From Candidatus Nesterenkonia stercoripullorum (GTDB lineage: Bacteria; Actinomycetota; Actinomycetes; Actinomycetales; Micrococcaceae), in NCBI GenBank assembly GCA_019114115.1, contig DXGD01000144.1, positions 1 to 5,925 on the forward strand: a stretch of DNA of 5,925 nucleotides, given 5' to 3'. Position numbers and translations under genes: made by a program. This document shows, one piece after another, positions 4,964 to 5,925 of the stretch (positions within the stretch are counted from its first letter, which is position 1; each line of letters begins with the position of its first letter). The notes below the pieces were generated by a model. The model had not been told where the DNA came from and made no database searches. It saw only the letters and a list, made by a program, of their open reading frames with translations.

Positions 4964-5925
4964 ATGGCACTTTCGCAAAAGCTCTCAGACAAACCCCGTG
5001 TGCTGGTCGTCGGTGGCGGCTACGTCGGCCTCACTCTCGCCCAGCAGCTTCAGAAGAAGGTCAAGGCGCAGGGAGGCATCGTCACGGTAGTGGATCCGCT
5101 CCCGTACATGACATACCAGCCCTTCCTCCCCGAGGTCATCGGAGGGCATATCGAAGCCCGCCACGCTATCGTCTCCCACCGCAAGCACCTCAAGGACACT
5201 GAGGTCATTACCGGCAAAGTCACCAGCGTGGACCACGGTGCCCGCAAGGCCAAGGTGGAGCTCGACGGCGGAGACACAGTGGATCTGCCGTACCAGGACA
5301 TCGTCGTCTCCGCTGGCGCGACCACCCGGACCTTCCCCATCGAGGGACTTGCCGAGCAGGGCATCGGTCTGAAGACCATCGAAGAGGCGCTGACGCTGCG
5401 CAACCACATCCTGGACCGCATCGAGGCCGCATCCACGATGACCGACCCGAAGGCTCGGGCTCGTGCCCTGGCCTTCACTGTGGTCGGCGGAGGGTTCGCC
5501 GGAATCGAGTGCGTGGCTGAGATCGAGGATCTCGTTCGCGCTGCCATCGACGCCAACCCGCGGCTCAGCCAGTCCGATGCCAGGGTCGTCCTGGTGGAGG
5601 CGATGGGCCGGATCATGCCGGAAGTCGGTGAGGATCAGGCCGTCGGCGTCGTCGAGCATCTGCGCGGCCGTGGCGTCGAGGTTCTGCTGAACACCTCGCT
5701 GGGCTCGGCCACCGACGGCGATCTCCAGCTGATCAACATGGCCGATAAGTCAGAGGCCGATCGCTTCGAGTCCGACACCCTCGTGTGGACGGCCGGCGTG
5801 GCGGCGAACGCCGTGGCCAAGAGCACCGGGTTCCCCATCGATGAGCGCGGGCGCATCACGGCCTCGGCGACGCTGCAGATCCTCGACGAGAACGGCCGGA
5901 TCACCGAGGGTGCCTGGACCGCCGG
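4964..5925 (+). CDS. Type II NADH dehydrogenase-like NAD(P)/FAD-dependent oxidoreductase, 3' end outside the window
   Basis: This flavoprotein likely passes electrons from NADH to membrane quinone without pumping protons (NDH-2 type), acting at the inner face of the cytoplasmic membrane. The frame runs open for 320 codons to the window edge, about 70% of a usual 430-480 residue NDH-2. The first Rossmann motif VLVVGGGYVGL (13-23) binds FAD and is followed by the acidic VVDP (42-45). MTYQPFLPEVIGGHIEARHA (49-68) matches the NDH-2 segment after the first Rossmann unit. VVSAGATTR (114-122) and the second Rossmann motif FTVVGGGFAGIECVAEI (171-187), for NAD(P)H, follow. LVWTAGVAANAVAK (273-286) and the truncated AWTA (317-320), normally continuing into a GD motif that contacts FAD, complete the visible part. 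The membrane-binding C-terminus is not seen. ATG at 4964 is favoured because TACGAT at 4951-4956 suggests a leaderless start; ATG at 4955 would add three residues. NDH-2 is the best call, and other members of this flavoprotein superfamily are less likely. Confidence 0.9.
   Translation, partial: MALSQKLSDKPRVLVVGGGYVGLTLAQQLQKKVKAQGGIVTVVDPLPYMTYQPFLPEVIGGHIEARHAIVSHRKHLKDTEVITGKVTSVDHGARKAKVELDGGDTVDLPYQDIVVSAGATTRTFPIEGLAEQGIGLKTIEEALTLRNHILDRIEAASTMTDPKARARALAFTVVGGGFAGIECVAEIEDLVRAAIDANPRLSQSDARVVLVEAMGRIMPEVGEDQAVGVVEHLRGRGVEVLLNTSLGSATDGDLQLINMADKSEADRFESDTLVWTAGVAANAVAKSTGFPIDERGRITASATLQILDENGRITEGAWTA

Noticed and set aside
3417..4970. Very long open frame (517 codons) on the - strand opposite the protease gene
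   Set aside because: It is the antisense shadow of a high-GC gene. The predicted protein is Arg/Gly/His/Val-rich with no recognisable domain, while the + strand has a full catalytic triad, signal peptide and anchor.

Overview
The window reads as chromosomal DNA of a high-GC actinobacterium. G/C-rich third codon positions, GTG and TTG starts, T-tract-free hairpins and the gene order enolase / septum-formation initiator / DUF501 / exopolyphosphatase all point that way. The same order is known from Mycobacterium tuberculosis (Rv1023-Rv1026) and Corynebacterium glutamicum. The protein style (acidic, Ala/Ser/Glu/Asp-rich) and the following S8 protease and NDH-2 genes suggest Micrococcales, perhaps a Micrococcaceae relative. 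That placement is inference, not a species call.

Layout, all genes on the + strand: (1) 1-555, the 3' part of enolase, closed by a perfect 19-bp inverted repeat. (2) 556-795, a 240-bp gap holding that hairpin and three perfect-period 18-bp tandem repeats. (3) 796-3220, a tight cluster of an FtsB/DivIC-type divisome protein, a DUF501 protein and a Ppx/GppA phosphatase. The gaps are 11 bp and then a 4-bp GTGA overlap, so one transcript is likely. (4) 3221-3422, a locally AT-richer intergenic region with a 7-bp inverted repeat, a weak promoter match and three 13-bp-period direct repeats. (5) 3423-4868, a secreted, membrane-anchored subtilisin-like (mycosin-like) serine protease with a complete Asp/His/Ser triad. 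(6) 4869-4963, a gap of imperfect 28-bp repeats ending in a -10 element placed as for a leaderless mRNA. (7) 4964-5925, the N-terminal part of a type II NADH dehydrogenase-like flavoprotein, cut by the window end.

The genes cover core functions: glycolysis, cell division, polyphosphate/(p)ppGpp turnover and respiratory NADH oxidation, plus one extracytoplasmic protease. I see no mobile element, phage gene, CRISPR array, RNA gene or defence system, and no evidence for a wholly new system. The points worth a second look are a roughly 48-residue low-complexity insertion inside the Ppx N-terminal fold, a mycosin-like protease with no visible ESX partners, a strong hairpin inside its signal-peptide coding region, and the repeat or operator-like structures in all three larger intergenic gaps.
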